A stretch of DNA of 64,000 nucleotides from Nitrosomonas sp. Nm166 (GTDB taxonomy: Bacteria > Pseudomonadota > Gammaproteobacteria > Burkholderiales > Nitrosomonadaceae), in assembly GCF_900112825.1 (NCBI RefSeq), contig NZ_FONE01000010.1, positions 1-64,000 on the forward strand, given 5' to 3'. Below are positions 42,633 to 52,368 of this stretch, piece by piece; the stretch's first letter is position 1, and every line of letters begins with the position of its first letter. The position numbers were made by a program, and so were the translations under genes. The notes beneath the pieces are model-generated. The model was not told the DNA's origin and did not search any database. It was given only the letters and a program-made list of their open reading frames with translations.

Positions 42633-43057
42633 TAAATTGCCTGTGAAAAATTGAAATTCTATAGAGGATCAGGACGATACCTTAAGGAATATAGGTACTA
42701 AAAATTAAAGCGCAGCTAGTATGCTATATGTCTTGCACCGACTCAACAAATTTTTATGAATCATCCTAAAGATGAACTTCGATTACTTTTATAGTCAGTA
42801 AGATCAAATGAATCATTCAAGTTCGCCTCGGGAAGGTACAATACCGTGTCAACAGAAAGTGAGCTATTTATCGTCATTTTGCTTAAATATTTTTGTGCGC
42901 AATATAATTTTATAGGCTCTAGACTAACAGATTGTATCTGCTGGTCTAGACCCTTATATATTTATCTACTTTAGATTGACATTCCCTTTTAATGTTGCAT
43001 TGCTAGAATTGAAGCATGTCATTATTCCGGCTCACGTGATATTTATAAATCCACTTC
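42633..43057. other. 425-bp divergent intergenic region
   Basis: This AT-rich gap contains the start regions of sdaA (leftward) and the first GGDEF-EAL gene (rightward). A TTGACA at 42976-42981 is present, but the nearest good -10-like sequence is 22 bp away, too far for a standard promoter. No ORF, repeat or hairpin of note is seen. Confidence 0.4.
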
Positions 43058-46003
43058 ATGAGTAACGATCATATAGTTTCAGAAGAATTTCCCAAAATAA
43101 ATGCACCGATTCATGTCTCAACTATTTTAAGTGAAGGGCAACTAAGTGAACTGTTCGATGAGATAAAAGATTTGATTCAGAGTGTCGCGCTGAATGGACA
43201 TTTTCTCTTTGCCAATCGTGCCTGGCGTGAAACACTTGGATACTCAGTGGAAGAAGTGGCAACGCTAAATATCTTTAACATCATTCATCCAGATCATCAT
43301 CTGCATTATCAAAAATTCCTGCAACGTATGATTACCGGTGACGGTGAGAGCGTTGGACTTATTGAGATACCATTCTTATCAAAGGATCGGCAGATTATCG
43401 TGTTGGAGGGTAATGTAAATCTTTATTCTATAGATAATTTGCCGATCGCCATACGCGGCATATTTCGCAATATTTCTAAGCGTAAAGCGGTAGAAGCGGA
43501 GATTTCGGCACTCAAAGAGAAGCCAGTTGACATCACTTCGCAAAATCGGATGGAAATGGCGCCATGTAATAACGAACAGCTTTTTCGCGGTCTGACTGAA
43601 GTGGCGCCAGTCGGCATCTTTCGTACTGATGCAACGGGTAAATGTCTCTATGTGAATGAACGTTGGTGCAATATTGCGGGTATGGATGCCAAGACAGCTT
43701 CAGGTTATGGATGGATTGCTGCGATTCACCCCGATGACTGTGCGAGAGTGATGAATGAATGGGACAAGGCGGTGCAATACCACCGGCAATTCTTGTCTGA
43801 ATATCGCTTTCAAACCAAGGAACAAATCATTACCTGGATTCTGGGACATGCGCAGGCGGAGCGTGATCAGAATGGCGAATTAGCGGGTTATGTAGGTACT
43901 ATTACCGATATCACCGACCAAAAAATGAAAGAAGCTGCACTGGCCGAATCACGTAATTTACTCGAAACCATTATCGATACCGCACCTGTGCGTATTTTCT
44001 GGAAAGACAGAAGCTTACGCTTTCTGGGCTGTAACTCCATGTTTGCCAGGGATGCCGGGGCTAAATCTGTACAGGATGTAATTGGCAGCGACGATTATCA
44101 GTGGAGCTGGAGAGCGCAGGCAGAAAGTTATCGTAACGATGATCAAGTGGTAATCAATTCAGGCATTCCAAAACTTGCTTATGAAGAACCGCAGACGACG
44201 CCTGATGGGAGGATGATCTGGCTGAGAACTTCCAAAGTGCCTTTGCGTAACGGCCATCAGGAAATCATTGGCGTACTCGGCATCTATCAAGATATTACTA
44301 AACAAAAAAGGATTTATGAGTCGATGCGCTTGGCGGCGACGATTTATCAATCCAGTAATGAAGCCATCATGGTGACGGATGAGAATGATCTGATCATTCA
44401 TATTAATCCGGCTTTTACGCGTATGACTGGTTATGAGAAAGCGGATGTCGTGGGCAAAAGTCCTGAGATATTCCGGTCAGGGCGGCATGATGCAGTTTTT
44501 TATCAGGACATCCGACGCAGGCTTCTGAATGAAGATTACTGGCAAGGTGAAATCTGGGATTTGCGCAAGGATGGCACTGCTCACGCCAAGTGGCTCAATA
44601 TGAGTGTTATCCGACATCCGGATGGCCGGATTCATTACCATGTTTCGCAGTTTACGGATATCACCGAGAAAAAGAAAAAAGATGAACTCATTTTGTCTCA
44701 AGCGAATTATGATCAGTTAACCGGCTTGCCCAATCGTAATTTGTTCAAGGATCGATTGGAGAGGAAAATCAAGCAATCGCGCCGTATTGGGCAGCCCCTG
44801 TCATTGCTGTTTCTAGATTTGGATCATTTTAAGGATATCAATGATACATTAGGACATGACAAAGGTGACGATCTGCTGAGGGAAGTTGCAGCGCGTATCA
44901 AATCTTGTATAACCGGGACAGACACCGTTGCCCGCTTGGGTGGGGATGAATTTGCAGTGATCTTATCAGATTCCGTGAGCAATCAACGGGTCGAGCCAAT
45001 TGCCTCTCATATTATTCAGAACTTGAATAAGCCATTTAATTTTAATCAGAACCGAACAAATTATCATATTTCCACCAGCATTGGTATCGCCTTCTATCCA
45101 CAAGATGGAGCCGATATGAAAAGCTTGATGAAGCATGCAGACCAGGCGATGTATGCAGCGAAATTGGAAGGGCGTAACCGGTTTTGTTACTTTACACCTT
45201 CGATGCAGCGAGAAGCCTATGAAAAAATGGCGTTGATTCATGATCTAAGGGAGGCGAGAGGCAGAAATGAATTGCAGGTTTATTATCAGCCGATTCTAGA
45301 GCTATCTAGCGGACGCCTTATTAAAGCCGAAGCACTGGTGCGCTGGAAGCATTCACGGCGGGGTATGATTAGTCCAACTGTTTTTATTCCGCTGGCTGAG
45401 GAAAGCGGCTTGATCCTGGAAATTGGCGAGATGGTTTTCAAGCAGTCGATCGCCCTCATCGATCAATGGCAAAAACGGCTGGGTTATATGATTCAAATCA
45501 GTGTCAATATGTCGCCAGTTCAATTCAAGTTTATGAACAAATTCAGCTGGCTGGATGAACTAACCCAACTTGGATTGCCCGGCAGTTGCATCAATGTGGA
45601 AATTACTGAAGGCTTGCTGCTAAAAGATTCTGCTATTGTTCAGGAGTATTTGCTGGAGTTTCGTAACAGTGGCATTGAGGTATCTATCGATGATTTTGGT
45701 ACCGGTTTTTCCTCACTTTCTTATCTTAAGAAATTCGATATTGATTATCTTAAAATAGACCATTCTTTTATCAGTCAGTTAATCGATAGTGAAACGGATC
45801 GCACGCTGGTAGAAGCGATTATTGTGATGGCGCATAAATTAGGTATCAAAACTATTGCTGAAGGTGTGGAAACAAAGGAACAACTGGATTTGCTGACTCA
45901 GTTTGACTGTGATTATGTGCAAGGCTTTTTTTATTCAGAGCCTATCAAGGGGAAGGCATTTGAGAAACTGCTTTTCGAACAATTGAATCGGACTAAGCAA
46001 TAA
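43058..46003 (+). CDS. PAS-GGDEF-EAL c-di-GMP signalling protein 1
   Basis: The 981-aa protein combines about four PAS domains (~45-150, ~180-290, ~305-415, ~430-550) with a GGDEF and an EAL domain. The cyclase motif RLGGDEFAVIL is intact. The phosphodiesterase region has EAL in KAEALVRWKH, NVEITEGLLL, SIDDFGTGFSSLSYLK and EGVET, so both activities are possible. PAS 4 has the AIMVTDENDLIIHINPAFTR pattern. No transmembrane segment is seen, so it is likely a cytoplasmic sensor of redox state, oxygen or ligand. A close paralogue lies at 46887. The start has a weak ribosome-binding site. Confidence 0.92.
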   Translation: MSNDHIVSEEFPKINAPIHVSTILSEGQLSELFDEIKDLIQSVALNGHFLFANRAWRETLGYSVEEVATLNIFNIIHPDHHLHYQKFLQRMITGDGESVGLIEIPFLSKDRQIIVLEGNVNLYSIDNLPIAIRGIFRNISKRKAVEAEISALKEKPVDITSQNRMEMAPCNNEQLFRGLTEVAPVGIFRTDATGKCLYVNERWCNIAGMDAKTASGYGWIAAIHPDDCARVMNEWDKAVQYHRQFLSEYRFQTKEQIITWILGHAQAERDQNGELAGYVGTITDITDQKMKEAALAESRNLLETIIDTAPVRIFWKDRSLRFLGCNSMFARDAGAKSVQDVIGSDDYQWSWRAQAESYRNDDQVVINSGIPKLAYEEPQTTPDGRMIWLRTSKVPLRNGHQEIIGVLGIYQDITKQKRIYESMRLAATIYQSSNEAIMVTDENDLIIHINPAFTRMTGYEKADVVGKSPEIFRSGRHDAVFYQDIRRRLLNEDYWQGEIWDLRKDGTAHAKWLNMSVIRHPDGRIHYHVSQFTDITEKKKKDELILSQANYDQLTGLPNRNLFKDRLERKIKQSRRIGQPLSLLFLDLDHFKDINDTLGHDKGDDLLREVAARIKSCITGTDTVARLGGDEFAVILSDSVSNQRVEPIASHIIQNLNKPFNFNQNRTNYHISTSIGIAFYPQDGADMKSLMKHADQAMYAAKLEGRNRFCYFTPSMQREAYEKMALIHDLREARGRNELQVYYQPILELSSGRLIKAEALVRWKHSRRGMISPTVFIPLAEESGLILEIGEMVFKQSIALIDQWQKRLGYMIQISVNMSPVQFKFMNKFSWLDELTQLGLPGSCINVEITEGLLLKDSAIVQEYLLEFRNSGIEVSIDDFGTGFSSLSYLKKFDIDYLKIDHSFISQLIDSETDRTLVEAIIVMAHKLGIKTIAEGVETKEQLDLLTQFDCDYVQGFFYSEPIKGKAFEKLLFEQLNRTKQ

Positions 46004-46041
46004 AACCCATCAGAGTCGCCCATCATTTATCTGCCTTCATA

Positions 46042-46701
46042 TCATAGGGCAGTCTTTAGTAAAAAAATATTCTCTTGCAGTCGACTCAAGCCGCGCTCTA
46101 TAAAGCGTGGATTCTGTGCAAGCACATCCTGTTGTGTTAACAGCTTGATTTCAGCGTGTAACTGGTACAGCGTAACGACCTCATCTACAGAAACCGAAAA
46201 GGGCGGACCTGACATTTCAGAAGCGGGATAATCCAGCGTAATGAGTAAGATCTGCACTGCCGGTGGCAGTATGTGCAACAGATGATGTACATATTGTTTG
46301 CGCATTTCTGACGGTAACGCAATGAATGCTGCGCGATCGTATACCGCACCGATTTCTGCCAGATGATTGTTATCCAGAGCAAAAAAGTCACCACATAGGA
46401 TGTGTATATTATTTGCTTCGAGATGAATGAATTTTTTATTGATAGTGCATTGTGGCGTATGACCGCTTTCTCTAAAAAATGCTTGTGCTGCAAGATGGCT
46501 TAATTCAACACCCAGCACCTTATGACCTTGTTCATGAAGCCAAAGCATATCGCGGCTTTTCCCACATAGCGGCACAAATACTCTACTGTTTTGAACAGGA
46601 TGTAATCGCTGCCAATATTCACGCAAATAGGGATTAATCGCGCTTTGATGAAAGCCAATATCTCCCCATTTCCATCGATCCAGCCAATATTCTTTTTTCA
46701 T
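46042..46701 (-). CDS. tpm: thiopurine S-methyltransferase (TPMT family)
   Basis: The 219-aa SAM-dependent methyltransferase has the TPMT signatures YWLDRWKWGDIGFHQSAINP, VFVPLCGKSRDMLWL (SAM-binding) and GVELSHLAAQAFF. Bacterial members methylate thiopurines or metalloid oxyanions such as selenite and tellurite. It is transcribed opposite to both GGDEF-EAL genes and converges with the first, with 38 bp between stops. Confidence 0.92.
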   Translation of the reverse strand: MKKEYWLDRWKWGDIGFHQSAINPYLREYWQRLHPVQNSRVFVPLCGKSRDMLWLHEQGHKVLGVELSHLAAQAFFRESGHTPQCTINKKFIHLEANNIHILCGDFFALDNNHLAEIGAVYDRAAFIALPSEMRKQYVHHLLHILPPAVQILLITLDYPASEMSGPPFSVSVDEVVTLYQLHAEIKLLTQQDVLAQNPRFIERGLSRLQENIFLLKTAL

Positions 46702-46886
46702 CTAAAGTATCGTGAGCTTATCAAAAAATATATTCATAGCCCTTTATGTTACCTGAGCATGGCAATTACAAATGTAGCTTTTTTGTAACAAGTCACTTAA
46801 AGACTGCAAATAGTGAGGCGCAGCTATTGCCATGCATAAGCATTTGTGTGTAAAAGTACTGATGAGAGAGATGGTGAACAAAAATC

Positions 46887-49820
46887 ATGTCATCAAAAGA
46901 TCAAATTAAAACAGATCGGCTGGAAATATCAATTTCATCCTCGACTGAGTATCCGCTCAACTCAGCGGCAAATGCTATGGTAAGTTCTCTAGAAAAAAAA
47001 ATTAGCCAGCTAGAAGAAATTTTTAATCATGTGGATGCGTACATTTGTACGAAGGGTGGGGTAGAGCGCTATCGTTATGATGACCAGAATGTTCTAAACC
47101 TGCTTGGTGCATTCATTGAATACATGATCGACCATAAAAATAAGCAGTTTCTTAACTCAGCATTATCAAATAACTTGATACTCAATGACAACCCCGTTAT
47201 TGAGTTAGAACAAACAATCAAATGTGAAAAAAGAAGTGCCCCCAAGCCATCGGATGAAAGGCGGATCTTCTGTACTGTCAATAGGCCGACACACCATGAT
47301 CAAGATCAGATCATGGGCGAGTTTGGGGGTTCTATTGGTCTCGCCGAGCACAAACTGGCGGAGAATATGTGGCATTTTCATAGAGAGATGTTATGGGATC
47401 TGCCCATCGGGATATGCCTTATTCGTGCCAATGATAAACAAATTGTTTATTTGAATTCGCGTTTTGAAACCAGCGTTGGTTATGAGGCTGAAGAACTGCT
47501 AGGTCAGCATATCAGTGTAGTAAAGGTATCCACCTTCGACGGCCCACTGATAACCGCCAGCTCAGTCATGGCTGAACTTGAGCGAGCCGGAAAATGGACT
47601 GGGAAAGTACATAGCATTCAAAAGAATGGGACGGCCTTTGGATGTTATGCAATGGTCTTTACTTTTAATCATCCGCTACTTGGAAAAACCTGGGTTTTGG
47701 CGCTCATTGATAACACTGAGCACAAACGGGCAGAAGACATGTTGCACTTCAGCTGGCAACGCTTATCTCTGGCAACGCGTACTGCAGGCATTGGTATCTG
47801 GGAATGGGATATCGTGCTGGATAAACTGATTTGGGATGAGCAGATGTTTGCGTTATATGGTATTTCTCAGGATAACTTCCTTGCCAGATACATGACTTGG
47901 CGTACCAGCATTCATCCGGAAGACCGGCAGCAAGTAGAGAAAAGAATCCAACTGGCATTGCGCGGAAAAAAGGATTTCAATATTGAATTCCGTGTTTGCA
48001 GACCGGATGGGACTATCCGCTGTATTCATGCGATTGCCACGATACTCTATGATGCTTCCGGACAGCCGATACGCATGATAGGTACTAACTGGGATATTAC
48101 CAGTCTCAGGCAGACTTATGATTCCATGCTACTGGCTGATGCGATTTATCAGGCCAGTGGTGAAGCCATCATGGTAACCGATGAGCATAACCTGATAAAA
48201 CACGTGAACCCTGCTTTTACCCGATTGACCGGCTATAAGTTGTCAGAAGTAATTGGTAAAAATCCGCGGATTTTTAGTTCGGGGCGTCATGATAAAGCCT
48301 TTTATCATGAAATGTGGAGGGATATCAAAAGAAAAAAGCATTGGCAAGGCGAAATCTGGGGACTGCACCGAGATGGTACGGTTCGTGCCAGATGGCTAAA
48401 TATCAGTGTTATTCATCGTCCATCCGGTCATATCTATGGTTATGTCGCCCAATTTTCTGATATTACCGAAAAAAAGCAGAAAGAGGAGCTCATCTTATTT
48501 CAGGCCAATTTCGATCAACTGACCATGCTGCCCAACCGTCTTTTATTCAAAGACCGGCTGGACCAGGAAACCCGAAAATCTCACCGCAGTGGTCAGTTGC
48601 TGTCAGTGATATTTCTCGACTTGGATCATTTCAAGGATATTAATGACACACTGGGCCATGCTGCAGGAGACCAATTACTCAAGGAAGTCGGACAGCGTAT
48701 CAAGTCATGTGTGCGCGATACTGATACCGTCGCTCGTCTTGGTGGAGATGAGTTTGCAATCATCTTATCCAACATTGACGTCAGGCGCCACGTCGAAAAA
48801 ATTGCCAAGCATATTATTCATGAGCTGAATAAACCATTCAATCTTCTGACTGACCAGGTCGACTATCACATTTCTACCAGTATCGGTATTGTTTTTTATC
48901 CAGAAGATGGCAGTGATATAGAAAGCTTAATGAAGCATGCAGACCAGGCCATGTATGCAGCGAAACAGGGAGGACGTGATCGTTTTTGTTACTTCACACC
49001 TTCTCTACAGCAAAAAGCCAATGAAAAAATGATTCTTACCAATGATCTCAGAAAAGCGTTGGAACGTAAGGAATTGCATGTTTATTATCAACCTATTCTG
49101 GATTTAACTCGCGAGCGCATTATTAAAGCTGAAGCTTTATTACGCTGGAAGCACCCTCACCGTGGCATGGTCAGTCCGCATATTTTTATTCCCTTGGCAG
49201 AAGAAAGTGGCTTAATTGTGGAAATAGGCGAATGGGTGCTTGATCAATCGATTGCACATATTCAGCAATGGTTTAGCCGCTTTGGCTATATTATTCAGGT
49301 GAGTATCAACAAATCACCGATTCAGTTTCAAGAGATAGATATAAAATCAAACTGGCATGAGAGGCTCATTCAGCACGGTTTGCCGGGTAATTGCATTAAT
49401 GTGGAAATTACTGAAGGATTATTATTAAGGAGCTCTTCCACAGTACAGAACTCCTTGCTGGAATTCCGCAATAAAGGCATTGAAGTTTCTATCGATGACT
49501 TTGGTACTGGTTTCTCATCGCTATCTTATCTGAAGGAATTCGATATCGATTATATTAAAATAGACCGCTCCTTTATCAGCAATCTGAGCAACAACGCAAC
49601 TGATCGCGCATTGGTTGAGGCCATTATTGTGATGGCGCATAAACTGGATATCAAGACTATTGCCGAGGGCGTGGAAACCAATGCACAACAGGATTTATTG
49701 ATTCATTTCGACTGTGACTACGTGCAAGGTTTTCTTCACTCTCCTCCTGTTCCTGTAGAAGAATTCGAAAGATTGATTGTTCAGCAACAGGATCAGGGAT
49801 ATCAGGGATATTTGATCTGA
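46887..49820 (+). CDS. PAS-GGDEF-EAL c-di-GMP signalling protein 2
   Basis: This 977-aa paralogue of the protein at 43058 is strongly similar from the last PAS to the end (RLGGDEFAIIL, KAEALLRWKH, NVEITEGLLL, DDFGTGFSSLSYLK, EGVET). The N-terminal ~150 residues have no recognisable domain, unlike the first copy, where a PAS sits there. Three PAS domains follow (~165-275, ~285-410, ~415-540). Both catalytic domains look intact. The pair arose by duplication, and the divergent N-termini suggest different inputs. Confidence 0.92.
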   Translation: MSSKDQIKTDRLEISISSSTEYPLNSAANAMVSSLEKKISQLEEIFNHVDAYICTKGGVERYRYDDQNVLNLLGAFIEYMIDHKNKQFLNSALSNNLILNDNPVIELEQTIKCEKRSAPKPSDERRIFCTVNRPTHHDQDQIMGEFGGSIGLAEHKLAENMWHFHREMLWDLPIGICLIRANDKQIVYLNSRFETSVGYEAEELLGQHISVVKVSTFDGPLITASSVMAELERAGKWTGKVHSIQKNGTAFGCYAMVFTFNHPLLGKTWVLALIDNTEHKRAEDMLHFSWQRLSLATRTAGIGIWEWDIVLDKLIWDEQMFALYGISQDNFLARYMTWRTSIHPEDRQQVEKRIQLALRGKKDFNIEFRVCRPDGTIRCIHAIATILYDASGQPIRMIGTNWDITSLRQTYDSMLLADAIYQASGEAIMVTDEHNLIKHVNPAFTRLTGYKLSEVIGKNPRIFSSGRHDKAFYHEMWRDIKRKKHWQGEIWGLHRDGTVRARWLNISVIHRPSGHIYGYVAQFSDITEKKQKEELILFQANFDQLTMLPNRLLFKDRLDQETRKSHRSGQLLSVIFLDLDHFKDINDTLGHAAGDQLLKEVGQRIKSCVRDTDTVARLGGDEFAIILSNIDVRRHVEKIAKHIIHELNKPFNLLTDQVDYHISTSIGIVFYPEDGSDIESLMKHADQAMYAAKQGGRDRFCYFTPSLQQKANEKMILTNDLRKALERKELHVYYQPILDLTRERIIKAEALLRWKHPHRGMVSPHIFIPLAEESGLIVEIGEWVLDQSIAHIQQWFSRFGYIIQVSINKSPIQFQEIDIKSNWHERLIQHGLPGNCINVEITEGLLLRSSSTVQNSLLEFRNKGIEVSIDDFGTGFSSLSYLKEFDIDYIKIDRSFISNLSNNATDRALVEAIIVMAHKLDIKTIAEGVETNAQQDLLIHFDCDYVQGFLHSPPVPVEEFERLIVQQQDQGYQGYLI

Positions 49821-49964
49821 TAGAACGACAGTTAAACATGCCCGGGCTGTATCATTCCATTAAGCCCAATCTCAAGCCTATCTTTTTTCATCAGAACTCG
49901 ATTCAAAACTGCAGTGGGATAGAATACGGGCATCTTTATACTTAATAATTTACCAAGTTAGCCT

Positions 49965-51164
49965 ATGAATTTTATTGGTTGTTGCCTGCTGCGACTGTTG
50001 TCATGCATCATTCCGATAGTTCTCGCAGGCTGTGTATCGCCGATAGCGCTGAATCGTGCTGTTATTGCTTACGATGAAGCGGTTACCAATGCCGCATCTC
50101 AGCAGTTATTGATCAATATTGTGCGTGCGCATCATCGTCAACCTGTTCATTTCACTGGCGTTTCAAATATTGCTGCAACCTTCAATTTTCAGGCAAACGC
50201 GGGAGCAGCGCCTGCAGCGGGTGGGCTTGCCGGAGCATCGATGGTGCCAGTTTTTGGCGGAAGTGTTGCTGAAAGTCCAACCATCAGTATTGTTCCGATC
50301 GAAGGAGAAGAATTCACCAGGCGGCTTTTGACGCCATTTTCACAAAACAAACTGATATTGCTGCTGCGTCAGCGTTTCGATGTCGACCTCTTGTTAAGAA
50401 TGATAGCGCAGGAAGTACGGTTAACGAATTCTGAACAATATAGCGTCTATCACAACAGTCCAATGGATAAAACCGGTTATGAGATGTTCCGCCGTGTGGT
50501 CCTGCACCTTTCGGCGATTCAGGATCACAACAAACTGTATGCGGAACCGCTGCCACTCATATACACCTGGATCATCCCGGCTGGTTCTATTGCGCCGGAT
50601 GGCTTTCAGGCGCTGCAAAAAGAATTTATCGTGCATTACAATCCCAACGATAATACCTATACACTACGTAAACAAGTCGCTGGGCCGATTCTGATTACTA
50701 ACTATGATCCCAATACCTTATCCCATGAAGAGCAAGAAAGCTTGCGGAGACAGTTGGAAAACCGGAGTGACAGCGATATCGCTTTTGATATCCGATCCGG
50801 TCATTACGGCGGAGAATGGCCGATAAGCGGTGTTTTTCGGCTCAGGAGTTTTCACTCGATTCTCAGTTTTCTTGGAAAAGCGCTTGGTGATGAACTGGAA
50901 TATTATGTTGAGAAAGATTCACGAACACCGCCCATACTCAGAGACGAGAATCCTGACCTGACCATAGAATTTGTGGTTTCCAGCATTCCCCCTGCGGATG
51001 TTGATTTTTCAACCCGCTGGAGTGGCCGGTTTTACGCTGTTAATACAGCGGGAGCACATGCGCGCTGGAACCGGGATGCCTTTCAGTTATTGTTTCTCCT
51101 GTTTCAAATGACCGTCACCGACATTCCGCGTGTCGGCGTGCCAAGTATTACAATTGCCAAATAG
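49965..51164 (+). CDS. outer-membrane-type lipoprotein of unknown function
   Basis: The 399-aa protein has a lipoprotein signal (IIPIVLAGCVSP, lipid Cys ~23). It then reads RAVIAYDEAVTNAASQQLLI, NIVRAHHRQPVHFTGVSNIA and FNFQANAGAAPAAGG, a pattern I have seen only in uncharacterised proteobacterial lipoproteins. No catalytic motif was found. It follows the second GGDEF-EAL gene after 144 bp, enough for its own promoter. Exported localisation is well supported; function is not. Confidence 0.7.
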   Translation: MNFIGCCLLRLLSCIIPIVLAGCVSPIALNRAVIAYDEAVTNAASQQLLINIVRAHHRQPVHFTGVSNIAATFNFQANAGAAPAAGGLAGASMVPVFGGSVAESPTISIVPIEGEEFTRRLLTPFSQNKLILLLRQRFDVDLLLRMIAQEVRLTNSEQYSVYHNSPMDKTGYEMFRRVVLHLSAIQDHNKLYAEPLPLIYTWIIPAGSIAPDGFQALQKEFIVHYNPNDNTYTLRKQVAGPILITNYDPNTLSHEEQESLRRQLENRSDSDIAFDIRSGHYGGEWPISGVFRLRSFHSILSFLGKALGDELEYYVEKDSRTPPILRDENPDLTIEFVVSSIPPADVDFSTRWSGRFYAVNTAGAHARWNRDAFQLLFLLFQMTVTDIPRVGVPSITIAK

Positions 51165-51243
51165 ATTTCTTGAATCAAGTCAAAATGCAGATTTTTATGA
51201 TCTTCAAGATGATGGGGATTAAAACCACTTGTACAGATTAGGA

Positions 51244-52368
51244 TTAAGTCCAAGTCATGCTTCGTTCTATTAACCAAATGAATGCAACGAATGCAATCAT
51301 CAGAGAACCAAAGTTAAGAATAAACCGCTGGTAAAACCAGGAGCGGCGAACCCAAAATGCCAGTGGAGTAAATATGCCCACAATCACGACTTGTCCTATT
51401 TCTACACCAAGATTAAATCCAGCCAACGCCAGCGCCAATGATTTTTGTGGAAGGTCAAAATCAATAAGAACAGACGCAAATCCAAGCCCGTGAATTAAGC
51501 CAAAAATAAATGTGATGACCCATAAACGGGTTTGAATAATCGGATAGAGGTTATGGAGAGCAACAATGAGAACAGATGCGGCAATGGCCGATTCTACCCA
51601 GCGTGAAGGAAGACTCACGAATCCAAGAACAGCCAAGCTTAAAGTGATGGAATGAGCAAGTGTAAAGGCCGTGACGATTTTGAATACTTCCCAAAATGCT
51701 AGGCGAAAAGATTGTTGAGGATACCAGCGCCCTGCTTTCCACTGTAAAACAGCAGGTAAAAGAAGGCTAATCAAAAAAAGAATATGATCGTAGCCAATCC
51801 AGATATGCCATACACCTTCTCGCCCAAATTGGATAAATTCATGCCAAGAAGAGCTTTTGTTTAAATTGAGACGAATTGTTTGGTGTTCAGGGCTGAAAAT
51901 TCCGGTTTGCACCTGCTCATCGTAAGCAACTTGAAGCAATCCCCGATGAAGCAAGTCTAAATCGAATAGTAAACTGTATTCTATTTCAAATATACTCACG
52001 GTTTCAGGACAAGTCACCGTGAAGTGGAGAACTGCATAAGCTCCGTCAGTGTGATGATCGACAAGATGGTCAGGAAGATTGCTCCAGCATTTAGCACCAT
52101 CTCCTCTTATTTGAAGATGAGTAAATGCATAATTAGTGATGGCTTGATGCCTAACGCGAAGTTCACCCCAAGTAATACGTCTATCAGCGTCTTCATCTAA
52201 TCCGATGGCATAATCGAGATCACGTAGCGCGATGTCCCATCGCCCTTGAATAATTCCATCATTAATCTCGAACCGTAAATAACTATCGCTTGCCTTGTGT
52301 GCAACTGTAATTTCTGAAAATATAGCCAGTAAAATACCGATGAGAATGAAAATAATCGGTTGTTTCAT
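51244..52368 (-). CDS. HupE/UreJ-like membrane protein
   Basis: The 374-aa protein has an N-terminal signal (IIFILIGILLAIFSEITVAH), a ~170-residue periplasmic region, and about six to seven transmembrane segments with the HupE_2 motifs GVWHIWIGYDHILFLISLLL and TAFTLAHSITLSLAVLGF plus FGLIHGLGFASVL. HupE/UreJ relatives are nickel or cobalt transporters, but this two-part subfamily is uncharacterised. The frame extends to 52428, but the ATG at 52368 overlaps the stop of the TPR gene in an ATGA, which fixes the start and shows translational coupling. Confidence 0.82.
   Translation of the reverse strand: MKQPIIFILIGILLAIFSEITVAHKASDSYLRFEINDGIIQGRWDIALRDLDYAIGLDEDADRRITWGELRVRHQAITNYAFTHLQIRGDGAKCWSNLPDHLVDHHTDGAYAVLHFTVTCPETVSIFEIEYSLLFDLDLLHRGLLQVAYDEQVQTGIFSPEHQTIRLNLNKSSSWHEFIQFGREGVWHIWIGYDHILFLISLLLPAVLQWKAGRWYPQQSFRLAFWEVFKIVTAFTLAHSITLSLAVLGFVSLPSRWVESAIAASVLIVALHNLYPIIQTRLWVITFIFGLIHGLGFASVLIDFDLPQKSLALALAGFNLGVEIGQVVIVGIFTPLAFWVRRSWFYQRFILNFGSLMIAFVAFIWLIERSMTWT

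Noticed and set aside
42976-43009. TTGACA with TAGAAT as promoter of the first GGDEF-EAL gene
   Set aside because: The spacer is 22 bp, outside the 16-18 bp range.
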